From positions 27,337 through 91,336 of the forward strand of contig CAMWMD010000007.1 of NCBI GenBank assembly GCA_947175265.1: a DNA stretch of 64,000 bases, given 5' to 3'. Below are positions 9,114-18,061 of this stretch, piece by piece. This DNA is from an uncultured Porphyromonadaceae bacterium. GTDB taxonomy: Bacteria; Bacteroidota; Bacteroidia; Bacteroidales; Muribaculaceae. The notes under the pieces are model-generated. The model saw only the letters and a list, made by a program, of their open reading frames with translations. It ran no database searches and was not told the DNA's origin. Each line of letters starts with the position of its first letter. The stretch's first letter is position 1. The position numbers were made by a program, and so were the translations under genes.

Positions 9114-11264
9114 TTAATACAAATAAAAGCCGAAATCTTTAAGATACTCCAGAAGATCTTCAAAATAAAACTTCCTGTTATCAGTATATGTATTATACTT
9201 CCCTATATTCTTACGAAGCCAGTTATATTCTCGGGCGTTATCTGAGGCAGTAGGAAGAGAGAAGGATTTTGCTACCATAACTTTTATTTCATCACACATC
9301 TGTTTGAAATTATATTCAGTACCATTTTGTGGAATAGTACTATTGGCTGAAAGATAACTACTCAAGGTTAGTTTTTGTTCTTCAGTAGTTTCTATATTGG
9401 ACTTCAATACATTGACTATCCATCTTGCGAGAGAACTTTCTTCTTCTGATTTATTTTGTATGGGCAATCTTTTTCTTAATATAACAAATTGCTTAAGTTC
9501 TTCAAAACGAGTATCAAAATTATGTCTTTTAATAATCCTACGTTCCTTAAATTCTATTTCGGAGATAGGATTATCAGCTAATCCGATAAAATCATCTTCA
9601 TAGACAATAAATCGCTCGTCTTTATCTCCAACGATCAACGAGTAAATACTCTTTTTATTGGATCTCGGAAATTCATCTAAGGCAAAATCGACTAAATCAT
9701 CTAATGGTATTGGCTCATTAAATGTATGTAATATATGTTCCAGATAACTTGTCAAAGTTCCTGTGAAATGATTTTTCCAAGATTTTAATATGTATATACC
9801 CGTCTTTCCTTTCGGCTTAATATTGGGGTTTCTAAAGATATACGGTTTAAGCTTTGCGACGTCATCTATCGAATTCGATGGATAAAGGATATTGAATGCT
9901 TGTTTAATCCCTTCCAAAGACATTGGTTCACCGGACTGCTCTAAGATACCTTCTATCGCAGTTGAAATATTTATTGCATTAGGAAGCAGCTTAACATACC
10001 GGTTATCCTCAATATCTATATCAAAATTCTTCCTGAGATAATTTGCATAAATACTACATAGTAGATTTACATTCCTGTGATATACGCGGTTTTGCTCTTT
10101 GATATAGTCAAGAATATCAAGTTGTTCAACTGTTGTACGGCGTAATGCGATGACTCTAACAATATTGTTTAGAACATTTCTAATTTTGACATTTTCAATT
10201 AATTCTTTATTGACAAGATATTCCTTATCGCTATCTTCGATTTGTATGATGGTATGAGTATCAGTTACTGAACATGCGAGAAGAGCGGTCTGGGAATACG
10301 ACTCTTCAAGCATATTGTCTCTTTGAACCTTATTCCAGAATAAAGAATCAAAAGGAATAATACTTTCCAATATAGGTGTGAGATAACGATGGATTTCGTC
10401 TTCAAGTCTCTTGGGCAAATTGATTCTTTTACTTACGAGTTGGCGAATGCGTTCCCTACTAAGATTATTCTTTTCCCCAATTTCGGATAGAGTATAGCGT
10501 CTCCCCTCTGGGTTGAATCCATAGTAATCCCTATAAATATTCATCCTTGAATCTTCACATCTGAAAATATATTGCTTCGCAATGAAAAGAATCGGTATAA
10601 AGTCATGGAATAACACGTGTTTTGCCACCATCTCACACTCTTTTGTCAGTAGGAAGGGGTACAGTTCTCCTACTTGAGCAACCAGCCGATCAAGTTCATT
10701 GTGGTTAGGGATATCAACACTTAGGTCAATTTCTTTAGTAATCTCTTCAAAATGTGCTTTAACCTCGCTCAAAAAGGATTGAATCTCGCCAGATGTCTTT
10801 TTGCCAATATTTTTAGCATCTATGGCATTGAACTTTTGGGCAGAATATATAACGCCTATTACTGTTAAAAGTTGGTTTAATTGAGGAAAAGCATTTTTAG
10901 CGCGAACACTTAACTCATTAAATTTCCATGTAATCCATCCTTTGAGATGTACTACCGAATTAGGTGCCAGAAGTTCAATCTTCTTTTGGGCATTTGTTAA
11001 TTCTGTCTCCTCAATTACTATAACAGGATTCTCTTCAACATCTATATGCTGTTCTTGTAAATAATGGCTATAGTTCTCCCTTATTTCATCTAATTCTATA
11101 ATTGTCTTTCGTCCACAATTCCTGATTTTTACCAGATTAAATTTATCAGCCTTAAGAAGTTGGATAAGAGTTTTAATTTCTCCATAACGACATACATTCA
11201 TGGCTCGGACAGATATAAGCCCAAGCCTACACATTTCTTCTATAGTTGTATCTGATGAAATCAT
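9114..11264 (-). CDS. Multi-HTH protein with RNAP alpha-CTD-like and sigma-4-like modules
   Basis: Last gene of the five-gene operon, 716 residues. Residues about 14-66 closely resemble the C-terminal domain of RpoA (compare ISVRAMNVCRYGEIKTL with [17 protein letters not shown] of rpoA in this window, then IRNCGRKTIIELDEI with [15 protein letters not shown]). A second, weaker copy spans about 117-165 (NELSVRAKNAF ... KNIGKKTSGEI). Residues about 255-282 (RYTLSEIGEKNNLSRERIRQ) match sigma-70 region 4.2. Residues about 432-492 and 502-560 look like HARE-type winged helices, and 583-640 resembles a helicase-associated domain. No catalytic site is visible. Inference: a DNA-binding or RNA-polymerase-contacting adaptor. 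Its ATG overlaps the stop of the radical-SAM gene (TAATG). Confidence 0.8.
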   Translation of the reverse strand: MISSDTTIEEMCRLGLISVRAMNVCRYGEIKTLIQLLKADKFNLVKIRNCGRKTIIELDEIRENYSHYLQEQHIDVEENPVIVIEETELTNAQKKIELLAPNSVVHLKGWITWKFNELSVRAKNAFPQLNQLLTVIGVIYSAQKFNAIDAKNIGKKTSGEIQSFLSEVKAHFEEITKEIDLSVDIPNHNELDRLVAQVGELYPFLLTKECEMVAKHVLFHDFIPILFIAKQYIFRCEDSRMNIYRDYYGFNPEGRRYTLSEIGEKNNLSRERIRQLVSKRINLPKRLEDEIHRYLTPILESIIPFDSLFWNKVQRDNMLEESYSQTALLACSVTDTHTIIQIEDSDKEYLVNKELIENVKIRNVLNNIVRVIALRRTTVEQLDILDYIKEQNRVYHRNVNLLCSIYANYLRKNFDIDIEDNRYVKLLPNAINISTAIEGILEQSGEPMSLEGIKQAFNILYPSNSIDDVAKLKPYIFRNPNIKPKGKTGIYILKSWKNHFTGTLTSYLEHILHTFNEPIPLDDLVDFALDEFPRSNKKSIYSLIVGDKDERFIVYEDDFIGLADNPISEIEFKERRIIKRHNFDTRFEELKQFVILRKRLPIQNKSEEESSLARWIVNVLKSNIETTEEQKLTLSSYLSANSTIPQNGTEYNFKQMCDEIKVMVAKSFSLPTASDNAREYNWLRKNIGKYNTYTDNRKFYFEDLLEYLKDFGFYLY

Positions 11265-13240
11265 TATTTCCGTTTTCTTTTCAATGCGATAGTTGGATGT
11301 GCATCATATTGTTGTTTAAGTTTGTATAATTCACTCTTTGGGTCCACAATGTCATTCCTATGACTTGAATAATAACCAAACAACTCTTTAATCAAAGGAT
11401 TATCAAATTGATTAATTCTTTCGTCATCAAAATTGTTAGAATGAATTATATCTATGATTTCTTGCTTTGTAGTCTCGTCTAAGGTTTCCATACACTTTCT
11501 CCAACAGTTACGCCAATGCTCAGGTCCAAAAGAATAGACACTATCCAGCCATTTGAAAAAGAATCGATATAAGATAAATGTTTCAGGCATTTCAAGTAAT
11601 TCTTTAAACTCAATTAGATCTTTTCCGAAAGCTTCTTCAAAGAAAGATGTACCCTTTCCTACCTTTCCTTTGGTACTATTCAGAATTGCTTGAATCGCTC
11701 TTATATACTTTCGATTCCAATGCTTACCGATAAAGTCTCTATTATGAGAGTAATCAATACTATCTGTCACCTCACTATGTATAGGGTGATATTTCATTGG
11801 AAAAGAATAGATGCTTACATCTAACTCATCACATAAATCAACATTGATACGTAAGCGGGTATAGAGTTCCTCTGGAGTGTCGTTATAGTTATAAAGCAGA
11901 TAATTGGAAAAATCCTTTATCCCGGCCTTAACGGAAAGTCTTATAGCCTTTTCATAAACTGGCCTAGATTTCAAATCATCGAAAGCAATTCTAAGAGGTC
12001 TAATAGCAATAGAAGCGAGAAGCTTTACATTTTCTTCATTAAATAATCTTGCATCAACACCTTGGTTAAAATCCACATAACGTTGTCTTGGTACTACCTT
12101 AAAATGCTTTTCATATATTGGCTTTAATATAGGATATACTCTAAGAAGGTCATCTTTACTTACCGTCTCTATATCCCTGATTTGGAAATCATCCATTGCT
12201 CGATAAACAGTAAACGCATCCTCGGATTTCCCCTTTAACTTTTTGTATAACTTTTGTACTTCCCTAAAACACCTTTTTCTATAAGCACGGTCATTTATAC
12301 CTTGTATTAGATTTTCAAAGGATTTATTAAACATATTAGGTTGTACAAATTTTTCACCTTTACCAAAACCACATTCAATGATTTCACTGATTATTTGATC
12401 AAAGTCAGGTGATGCGAGAATATTATTATCCATTAATAAGAGATCTTTCTGCTCACCATATTTTGCTACGATACCTTTAATTCGTTCTTTGAGCGGAATA
12501 TAGGGGATAAAGTGTGGTTCTAAAATAGAAACTGCACAAAAAGGACATTTACGTATGCATCCTCTTGATGTATATCCATAATAAGCGTTTGACATTGGAT
12601 ATTCGTAATCTATCTCTTCTAATATTGAATAGTCCAATGGCAACTCGTCAATAATTTGCTTATCGTCTTTATCAATTTCTCCAGGAATACTTAGAACACC
12701 TATATGAGGACGAATACCAGTTGCTTTTTCTATCTCTGACGGTTGGATTGATGCTAACACGCCACCGACCATTAGTTTTCCATCCGGCTTAACCAGAAGC
12801 TTAGCAAACTCAATGGTTTCAATAGTAATAGTCCAGTAAAAGGTAAACAGCGTAGTCACTCCTACAAAATCCCATTCCGGATGCTTCTTCCATTCTCCAC
12901 TCCAATAGTAGTTTTTTGCATCAGTAATCTTACCTTCTAAAAGTAAATTTAATTGAGACGATGAATAATCAATATCTACTAATGAACTTAATTTCCTTGT
13001 TCGAATGTAAGTATATATTGACGAAAAGTAAGCATCCCAATTTATTTCAGGTGCTAAACTCTTACACTCTTCGATACACTTTATGGTAATGCGTTCTATG
13101 ACAAAATGTTTCAGATTACCCTTAAAGAATACAACTTCATCTCCTCGGTTTCGGAAATATGTAGCTAATTTCATAAGTCCGATAGGTGGATACTTATTAG
13201 AATAGTTCGGCTCAATGAGTAGCACCTTTCTCTGATTCAT
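11264..13240 (-). CDS. B12-binding-type radical SAM protein of the five-gene cassette
   Basis: 658 residues. The N-terminus resembles a cobalamin-binding-type Rossmann domain (VLLIEPNYSNKYPPIGLMKL, then FVGVTTLFTFYW and LMVGGVLAS). The radical-SAM core follows, with the 4Fe-4S motif Cys228-x3-Cys232-x2-Cys235 (GCIRKCPFC). Further core features are LLMDNNILASP, DFNQGVDARLF and RIAFDD. Residues about 500-658 form an extension I do not recognise. The fold reductively cleaves S-adenosylmethionine to modify a substrate (RNA, DNA, protein or small molecule); the substrate here is unknown. It overlaps the GHKL gene by 4 nt and the downstream gene by 1 nt. Confidence 0.88.
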   Translation of the reverse strand: MNQRKVLLIEPNYSNKYPPIGLMKLATYFRNRGDEVVFFKGNLKHFVIERITIKCIEECKSLAPEINWDAYFSSIYTYIRTRKLSSLVDIDYSSSQLNLLLEGKITDAKNYYWSGEWKKHPEWDFVGVTTLFTFYWTITIETIEFAKLLVKPDGKLMVGGVLASIQPSEIEKATGIRPHIGVLSIPGEIDKDDKQIIDELPLDYSILEEIDYEYPMSNAYYGYTSRGCIRKCPFCAVSILEPHFIPYIPLKERIKGIVAKYGEQKDLLLMDNNILASPDFDQIISEIIECGFGKGEKFVQPNMFNKSFENLIQGINDRAYRKRCFREVQKLYKKLKGKSEDAFTVYRAMDDFQIRDIETVSKDDLLRVYPILKPIYEKHFKVVPRQRYVDFNQGVDARLFNEENVKLLASIAIRPLRIAFDDLKSRPVYEKAIRLSVKAGIKDFSNYLLYNYNDTPEELYTRLRINVDLCDELDVSIYSFPMKYHPIHSEVTDSIDYSHNRDFIGKHWNRKYIRAIQAILNSTKGKVGKGTSFFEEAFGKDLIEFKELLEMPETFILYRFFFKWLDSVYSFGPEHWRNCWRKCMETLDETTKQEIIDIIHSNNFDDERINQFDNPLIKELFGYYSSHRNDIVDPKSELYKLKQQYDAHPTIALKRKRK

Positions 13241-14832
13241 AATAACTTAAGTTGATTAATAGCATAAAGTTTTAACTGTTCAAGTATCGGTTTGCTTGCT
13301 CCCGGACATGCGAGTGTCATATACGTGAAAGCTCTGCGGATAAGAAGAATTTCCTTATCTGTAAATTTTTCTCTTAGAGAAGCATAGATGTCAGTCTGTT
13401 GATGACCTGATGTTGAAGTATCGGATGTTTGTATTTTACACGCTACATCCATTGGCTTTGCAATAGATTTCGGCGTATTTGATTTTTTCTCTTTTACCTC
13501 ATTTTTCTTTCCTTGAACTTTCGTCTTATGTAGTTCAATTACGCGTTTCGCAACTTGAGATTGAGCATTGGTACTATTCTCAACTTTTGAAAGTTCTGCC
13601 TCTGCGGATTTTATTTCAGCCTGTATGTGCTGCTCATCACTCTCTATACCGGAAGTAAGTTTATCAACTGCAAGCGTAACTTTCTTTACTGCATTCTTAG
13701 CATTATTTGCTACTTGATAAAGTTTACCTAGATTTTTAAATATCAATCGTAATTTATCAAATAATATTTCTGTCTCTGGAGTTGGAGCCAAACCGCTTCG
13801 ATCACTATTAGGACGCAGATTTGGGTGTACTGCAAAAACTTCTCCATAGAAATAGTTATTGCCACGAGCTTCACCGAAATATTTATTAAGTAGATCTGAT
13901 GTACCTAACTGAATGTTATGCTTGCGTAGTCTGATTCCACGTTTTGCATCAGATACCGGTATCTGTTTCGTATATGGCGTAACAGCATACCATCCCCATG
14001 CTAACAAATCTCCGTTACCAGTATCAACTCTAAAGAAGTCTAAAGAGTCAATCTCATCTCCAGTACCATCTATTATAAGGTTATAGCGTTTTCGTAATTC
14101 GGTAGAGCCATTGACATATACTGAAACATGGCCAATACTCTCATATAGACTTGAATAAAGAGGATTGCCTATCTGCTTCAAACTTGGAGTAACCAGCACA
14201 TTCTTAAACTTCATAGAATAATCTATTGGAGCAACTTCCCTAAGATATTCTGTTACAGCGTCTGGATTCAGCAACTCCCTATATTCTTTACTGACACCCT
14301 CTAACGTTACTTCAAAATAGTGTTCAGTCTCTTTTTCAGGGACAGACTCCATCTTTGTGATTATATCAATAACCTCGGTTGCTGATGACTCATCCTCTAC
14401 ATCATTAATAATTTGATTGGCAAAATCAACATCAAAAGATATTATAGAAGCTGTATTTTCTCCTAGGGCGGATGTCTTAAATCTAAGATACCGACAATAT
14501 CCAGCTCCAGCAAGACGACCTATACCATATTGTCCGGCACTGGTTATACCATCTTTACGAGAATCTGCAATATTAAGCAATTTTTCAGCAACTTCGTTTG
14601 ATTTTATACCTATACCGTTATCTTTGATAATAATACGTCGAGCATCACTATCAATACGAACATCAACTATACCATCTTTCATCTGAGAAAGAATCCCATC
14701 TTTGACAGCTTTATTTATTGCATCGTATGCATTCTGGATGTATTCTCTATATATAATTCTTTGATCATTATACATAGAAAACATCAGAATCTGTATCAAG
14801 TGCTTTCCTGTTTTTGCGTTGTAATTTTCCAT
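13237..14832 (-). CDS. Hsp90/MutL-type GHKL ATPase
   Basis: 531 residues. The N-terminal half is a Bergerat-fold ATPase: N-box Glu30/Asn34/Asp37 in YREYIQNAYDAI (Hsp90-like), D71-x-G73-x-G75 in KDNGIGI, and a G2 lid GQYGIGRLAGAG at 100-111. The middle (about 200-350) may be a transducer-like domain. Residues about 360-455 are charged and coiled-coil-like, with a short C-terminal helical part. Such ATPases act as ATP-gated clamps (Hsp90, MutL, gyrase, MORC). It is third in the operon, 1 nt after the HerA-like gene. The partner and action are unknown; a sensor or clamp role is inferred. Confidence 0.85.
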   Translation of the reverse strand: MENYNAKTGKHLIQILMFSMYNDQRIIYREYIQNAYDAINKAVKDGILSQMKDGIVDVRIDSDARRIIIKDNGIGIKSNEVAEKLLNIADSRKDGITSAGQYGIGRLAGAGYCRYLRFKTSALGENTASIISFDVDFANQIINDVEDESSATEVIDIITKMESVPEKETEHYFEVTLEGVSKEYRELLNPDAVTEYLREVAPIDYSMKFKNVLVTPSLKQIGNPLYSSLYESIGHVSVYVNGSTELRKRYNLIIDGTGDEIDSLDFFRVDTGNGDLLAWGWYAVTPYTKQIPVSDAKRGIRLRKHNIQLGTSDLLNKYFGEARGNNYFYGEVFAVHPNLRPNSDRSGLAPTPETEILFDKLRLIFKNLGKLYQVANNAKNAVKKVTLAVDKLTSGIESDEQHIQAEIKSAEAELSKVENSTNAQSQVAKRVIELHKTKVQGKKNEVKEKKSNTPKSIAKPMDVACKIQTSDTSTSGHQQTDIYASLREKFTDKEILLIRRAFTYMTLACPGASKPILEQLKLYAINQLKLL

Positions 14833-14833
14833 A

Positions 14834-16498
14834 TCAGCCGTTGGGGAATTGTTTATAAAGAGGTCTTGGAAAACGGATATTCACTAATGAACGGAGAGCA
14901 GGGTTTGAAATTATATACTCTCCCGGGGATAAACGTGTAAGCATATTTTGGTATGCCTTTGGTATGTACCTGTAATCGGGTTTAGATACTTCAATAGCAT
15001 TAGTCCTGCCATAAGCGGAAGTTGCACAATTACCTTTTACTCTATCATGGATTGCGCTTCTGAATTGCTCCACTGAGAACAAGATAATACCAAGGGAACG
15101 TCCGCGTTCAGCGATATCCAATATTTGCTTTAGAATGGGCGAATTCTTAGGAACATCAGTCGATGCATACTTGTTTAGCTCATCAACAAATATTATGACT
15201 TTATTAGGAATATCATCTCGAGATGCACCAAGTTTCAAATCATATATAGCCCTTGCAACCGATCCAAAGACAAAACTTTGAGAATTTTCATCAAGCCTAG
15301 CTATATCTATAACCATCACTTTGCCCGGTGTTAGATTATTTGCAATTTCTTGAGGAAGTTCAACTTCACCATTTACAACTGTATTAGCAAATATATCATT
15401 GCTAATGGCTTTGCTAACGCACCGTTTAAATTTTCTCCAACTGGCAACCTGAATCTCGTTCTTTTGTCCTCCTGCAGCTCCGGTTTTAGTACAACTGTCA
15501 ATTTTATCTATTAGAGTTTTCCATTTAGAAACATTACCAAACTCCCCTCCTCCGTTAATGATAAAATTTACACAGGATTCAAGAGTTCCTGTACTATCAT
15601 CTTCATTTGCAAGAAGTAAATCAAGCATATCAAGTGACTGTTCAAAGCTGAATTTGTAAGGGTATGCAATATGTCTACTCTTCTGAGAAAAGATATCCTC
15701 CGGAGCTGCATAAGACTGAAGATGACCTCCCTTACCGTAAGGATAATAGTATCTTACATTATGAAAAGGCTCTATATCCAATCCTAAGTCTTTATAAATC
15801 TTTTTATCACTGTCTGACAGTTCGGCGTTTGGCTCGTCAATTGCCATGAGATCACGGCCTTTCACATTAAAAAGGACAAAGGCTGCTGTTTCACCGGAAT
15901 CAAACCTGAATTTTTGCTGAATAGCATTTAATAGAAACATTGAGTAAGATGTTTTCGCAGCCAAACCTGATATGCCGGACACATTGATATGTGCACCGTC
16001 CGGTCCAATCAAGAAATGTGAATTGAGAATTACCTTTACTTTGATTGCATTTTCACCTTTATACATTTCCAAATACCCACATACGAGAGGATTCCTAACC
16101 TCATTCTCTGTAAGCCCTAGTGCGGTTCGGATATCATCTTCATTACATAATGAAACTTGCCGACTATCCAGAACTGGAGTATATATGTTCCCTGTATTGC
16201 AAATAACTCTTGCCTTTACATAGTTCATCCCAAGACGATTCATATTGCCGATATTTGCATCAATATCACCAAAGTCACTTGATATATAACTCGTGAAATG
16301 ACTAAGGGCATCTGTAACATGATTGATTTCTTCAATTATACCATATGTTATTGAATCATTTTCATGTTCTACCTTGATGATGTCAAAGGGGCTGAGAATT
16401 TGTTTCTTATCAGTCCAGAAATAGAATTCATCAATTGTGGAAGGACACTTCTCTGTTGCAGAGACTTTACCTATTATATTTTTATTTTTACTTTTCAT
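14834..16498 (-). CDS. HerA-like DNA-translocating ATPase
   Basis: 554 residues of the HerA/FtsK superfamily. An N-terminal HAS-barrel-like part (about 25-150, with DIIKVEHENDSITYGIIEEI in part) is followed by an atypical P-loop (NVSGISGLAAKTS; Lys182, Ala where the conserved Gly normally sits). Walker B is VIIFVDELNK (Asp439-Glu440), with a sensor-like GIILFSVEQFRS. The C-terminal LSPGEYIISNPALRSLVNIRFPRP is typical of HerA. HerA hexamers pump double-stranded DNA into NurA nucleases. Its start overlaps the stop of the NurA-like gene by 1 nt (TGATG), as expected for a HerA-NurA pair. Confidence 0.87.
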   Translation of the reverse strand: MKSKNKNIIGKVSATEKCPSTIDEFYFWTDKKQILSPFDIIKVEHENDSITYGIIEEINHVTDALSHFTSYISSDFGDIDANIGNMNRLGMNYVKARVICNTGNIYTPVLDSRQVSLCNEDDIRTALGLTENEVRNPLVCGYLEMYKGENAIKVKVILNSHFLIGPDGAHINVSGISGLAAKTSYSMFLLNAIQQKFRFDSGETAAFVLFNVKGRDLMAIDEPNAELSDSDKKIYKDLGLDIEPFHNVRYYYPYGKGGHLQSYAAPEDIFSQKSRHIAYPYKFSFEQSLDMLDLLLANEDDSTGTLESCVNFIINGGGEFGNVSKWKTLIDKIDSCTKTGAAGGQKNEIQVASWRKFKRCVSKAISNDIFANTVVNGEVELPQEIANNLTPGKVMVIDIARLDENSQSFVFGSVARAIYDLKLGASRDDIPNKVIIFVDELNKYASTDVPKNSPILKQILDIAERGRSLGIILFSVEQFRSAIHDRVKGNCATSAYGRTNAIEVSKPDYRYIPKAYQNMLTRLSPGEYIISNPALRSLVNIRFPRPLYKQFPNG

Positions 16499-17667
16499 CA
16501 GAAGAGGTTGAGTATAATGTTGTTGTCAATATAATTAGATTTGCAATACTTCTCCGTAAGAAATACTGGATACAGATGGTTTGCCCATCGGGAGTCGCTT
16601 CCATAACAAACAGGATATGCTTCCCTGATTAAATTTGCACAGATAACATCAATTGTATCAGAATCAATAACTCCACCTTCTGTGGGAATAATCATTTCAC
16701 ATTTCACTATGTCAGAAAAATGTGTTTCGCGAAATTCACTATCTCTTAATCGAAGATACCAAATAGCAAATTCAACCTGGCATTGATCTACGATATACCG
16801 ATAAACCTTTGTCCTGTGGAATGGTTTTAACGAGGCTATTGTTTTTGAAAGTTTGTTTTTCTCAAAGTCAAGAATTAAATCCGGATTAAATTGCTTTGAT
16901 ACTCCCACAACATATTGATAATTATTTCTCATTTTTAGCCATTCATCATCTCGAAGTCTTGCCGAAGGAGTATATTCCAAAGAACCATCTTTTATAAGCC
17001 AATGCTCATCATCAAGACGATTGTGCTTGCATAGATCAGAAACAAGAATCTGTTCGTCATCTGTCATAACAGTCTGTATTCTTGCTATACCACGATTCTG
17101 TAAACCGTCTTTACCTCGCTCATCTTTATTGAGCGCATCTGTCTCATAGAGAAGTATGTCATCAAAATGGATACCCGAGGATTCAACAAACGGCAAATGT
17201 GATATTTGAGAGTTTATTTTCTCTAAAAATAATCTACAATAATTGTCATCATCATCTACATTAAAATCAACGGGTAGGGATAGTACTAGCTTATGGTGAA
17301 TCGTAACTTTCTTAAATGTATCACTATTCCTGCGCTCACAGCATCCCACGACTATCTGTCCAGCAAGAAAAGGAAAAATCCTTTTCCCAATAGCCATATC
17401 ATCAATCTTATACGTGTGCCTGGAGCCGTCAATAAAAAAACTAAAAATTGGGGTAGTACAGGCCTTGATCAACTTTTGAGGAATAGCAACTGCATGTACT
17501 CTTGACTTATTGCTTTCGGCTATCTGCGAACCGGAGATTTGGATTGAAGGCTTATCATCATAAGAAAGCGTATCACTGGACTCTGTATCCAATGATGTTT
17601 TGCGGGTCTTGTAACAGAGATATTTACCTTGACCCTCTTTCTGAATAAAATCTATAATTCGTCCCAT
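16498..17667 (-). CDS. NurA-like nuclease candidate
   Basis: 389 residues, first gene of the five-gene operon. The NurA pattern of an RNase H-like nuclease is visible: FFIDGS with Asp80 (motif I), a second acidic strand WLIKDGS with Asp227, and VVGVSK (254-258), like the conserved G-V-x-K of NurA. WYLRLR and a C-terminal YPVFLTEKY, comparable to the NurA YP...H region, complete it. The canonical terminal His is not obvious. In archaea NurA resects DNA ends with HerA. The assignment rests on motif order and the HerA neighbour, and a divergent nuclease is likely. It is preceded by a long structured leader. Confidence 0.72.
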   Translation of the reverse strand: MGRIIDFIQKEGQGKYLCYKTRKTSLDTESSDTLSYDDKPSIQISGSQIAESNKSRVHAVAIPQKLIKACTTPIFSFFIDGSRHTYKIDDMAIGKRIFPFLAGQIVVGCCERRNSDTFKKVTIHHKLVLSLPVDFNVDDDDNYCRLFLEKINSQISHLPFVESSGIHFDDILLYETDALNKDERGKDGLQNRGIARIQTVMTDDEQILVSDLCKHNRLDDEHWLIKDGSLEYTPSARLRDDEWLKMRNNYQYVVGVSKQFNPDLILDFEKNKLSKTIASLKPFHRTKVYRYIVDQCQVEFAIWYLRLRDSEFRETHFSDIVKCEMIIPTEGGVIDSDTIDVICANLIREAYPVCYGSDSRWANHLYPVFLTEKYCKSNYIDNNIILNLF

Positions 17668-18053
17668 GGACGATAAGCCATAATTTTTAGCTCAATCCGT
17701 GGGATCCTCAATTGGATTGGTTTATATATGAAAAAAGCGCAGGATCCGTACTTGTTACTCGTCCTGTCACTTCAAGGCATCTGGCATAGCCGTCACATCG
17801 TAGAACGAGTAACGCAGAGCCTACGCCGTATGATATATGATACACCAAAGGGGACATGCCGAAAAGGCACAATCCTCCCAAGGGTATAGTAACCATACCC
17901 GAGACATCTACCGTTACTTCATTCTTGACGATGCTTTTGAAACTGCCAGATTTCTGAAGCGACCAAGAATCAAGCGCAAGTAAACGCTTATGAAATATGT
18001 CTCAAACCCACCCAGCCGACGAAAGATTTCGCCATCGGCGTAGATTTGCAGTG
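17668..18053 (-). ncRNA. Candidate structured 5' leader of the five-gene operon
   Basis: Between the -7 element at 18054-18061 and the NurA-like ATG lie about 390 nt without a convincing gene but with several inverted repeats. They are 18015-18039 (GCCGA/TCGGC enclosing CGAAA/TTTCG), 17882-17900 (GGGTAT/ATACCC) and 17754-17762 with 17805-17813 (GTTACTCGT/ACGAGTAAC, 9 bp). A T-run lies at about 17731-17736 on the minus strand. It could be a regulatory leader, an attenuator, or a separate small RNA. The sequence also has the feel of a recurrent Bacteroidales element, but I could not search. Confidence 0.45.
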
Positions 18054-18061
18054 CAAAATTA
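18054..18061 (-). promoter_or_regulatory. -7 element upstream of the five-gene operon
   Basis: TAATTTTG on the minus strand matches TAnnTTTG. No clean TTG is seen at the expected -33 position; the region there is T-rich. It is the only strong -7 match I noticed upstream of the NurA-like gene. Confidence 0.5.

Noticed and set aside
9114..17667. Five-gene cassette as a prophage or integrative element
   Set aside because: No integrase, phage structural, mobilisation or tRNA-attachment features are present. The cassette itself may be acquired, but no mobile-element parts are visible.
17708..17896. 62-codon minus-strand frame inside the leader of the five-gene operon
   Set aside because: It overlaps several inverted repeats and shows no recognisable domain. 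Conservation at nucleotide level would fit an RNA leader better than a gene. It could be a leader peptide, but I cannot support that.
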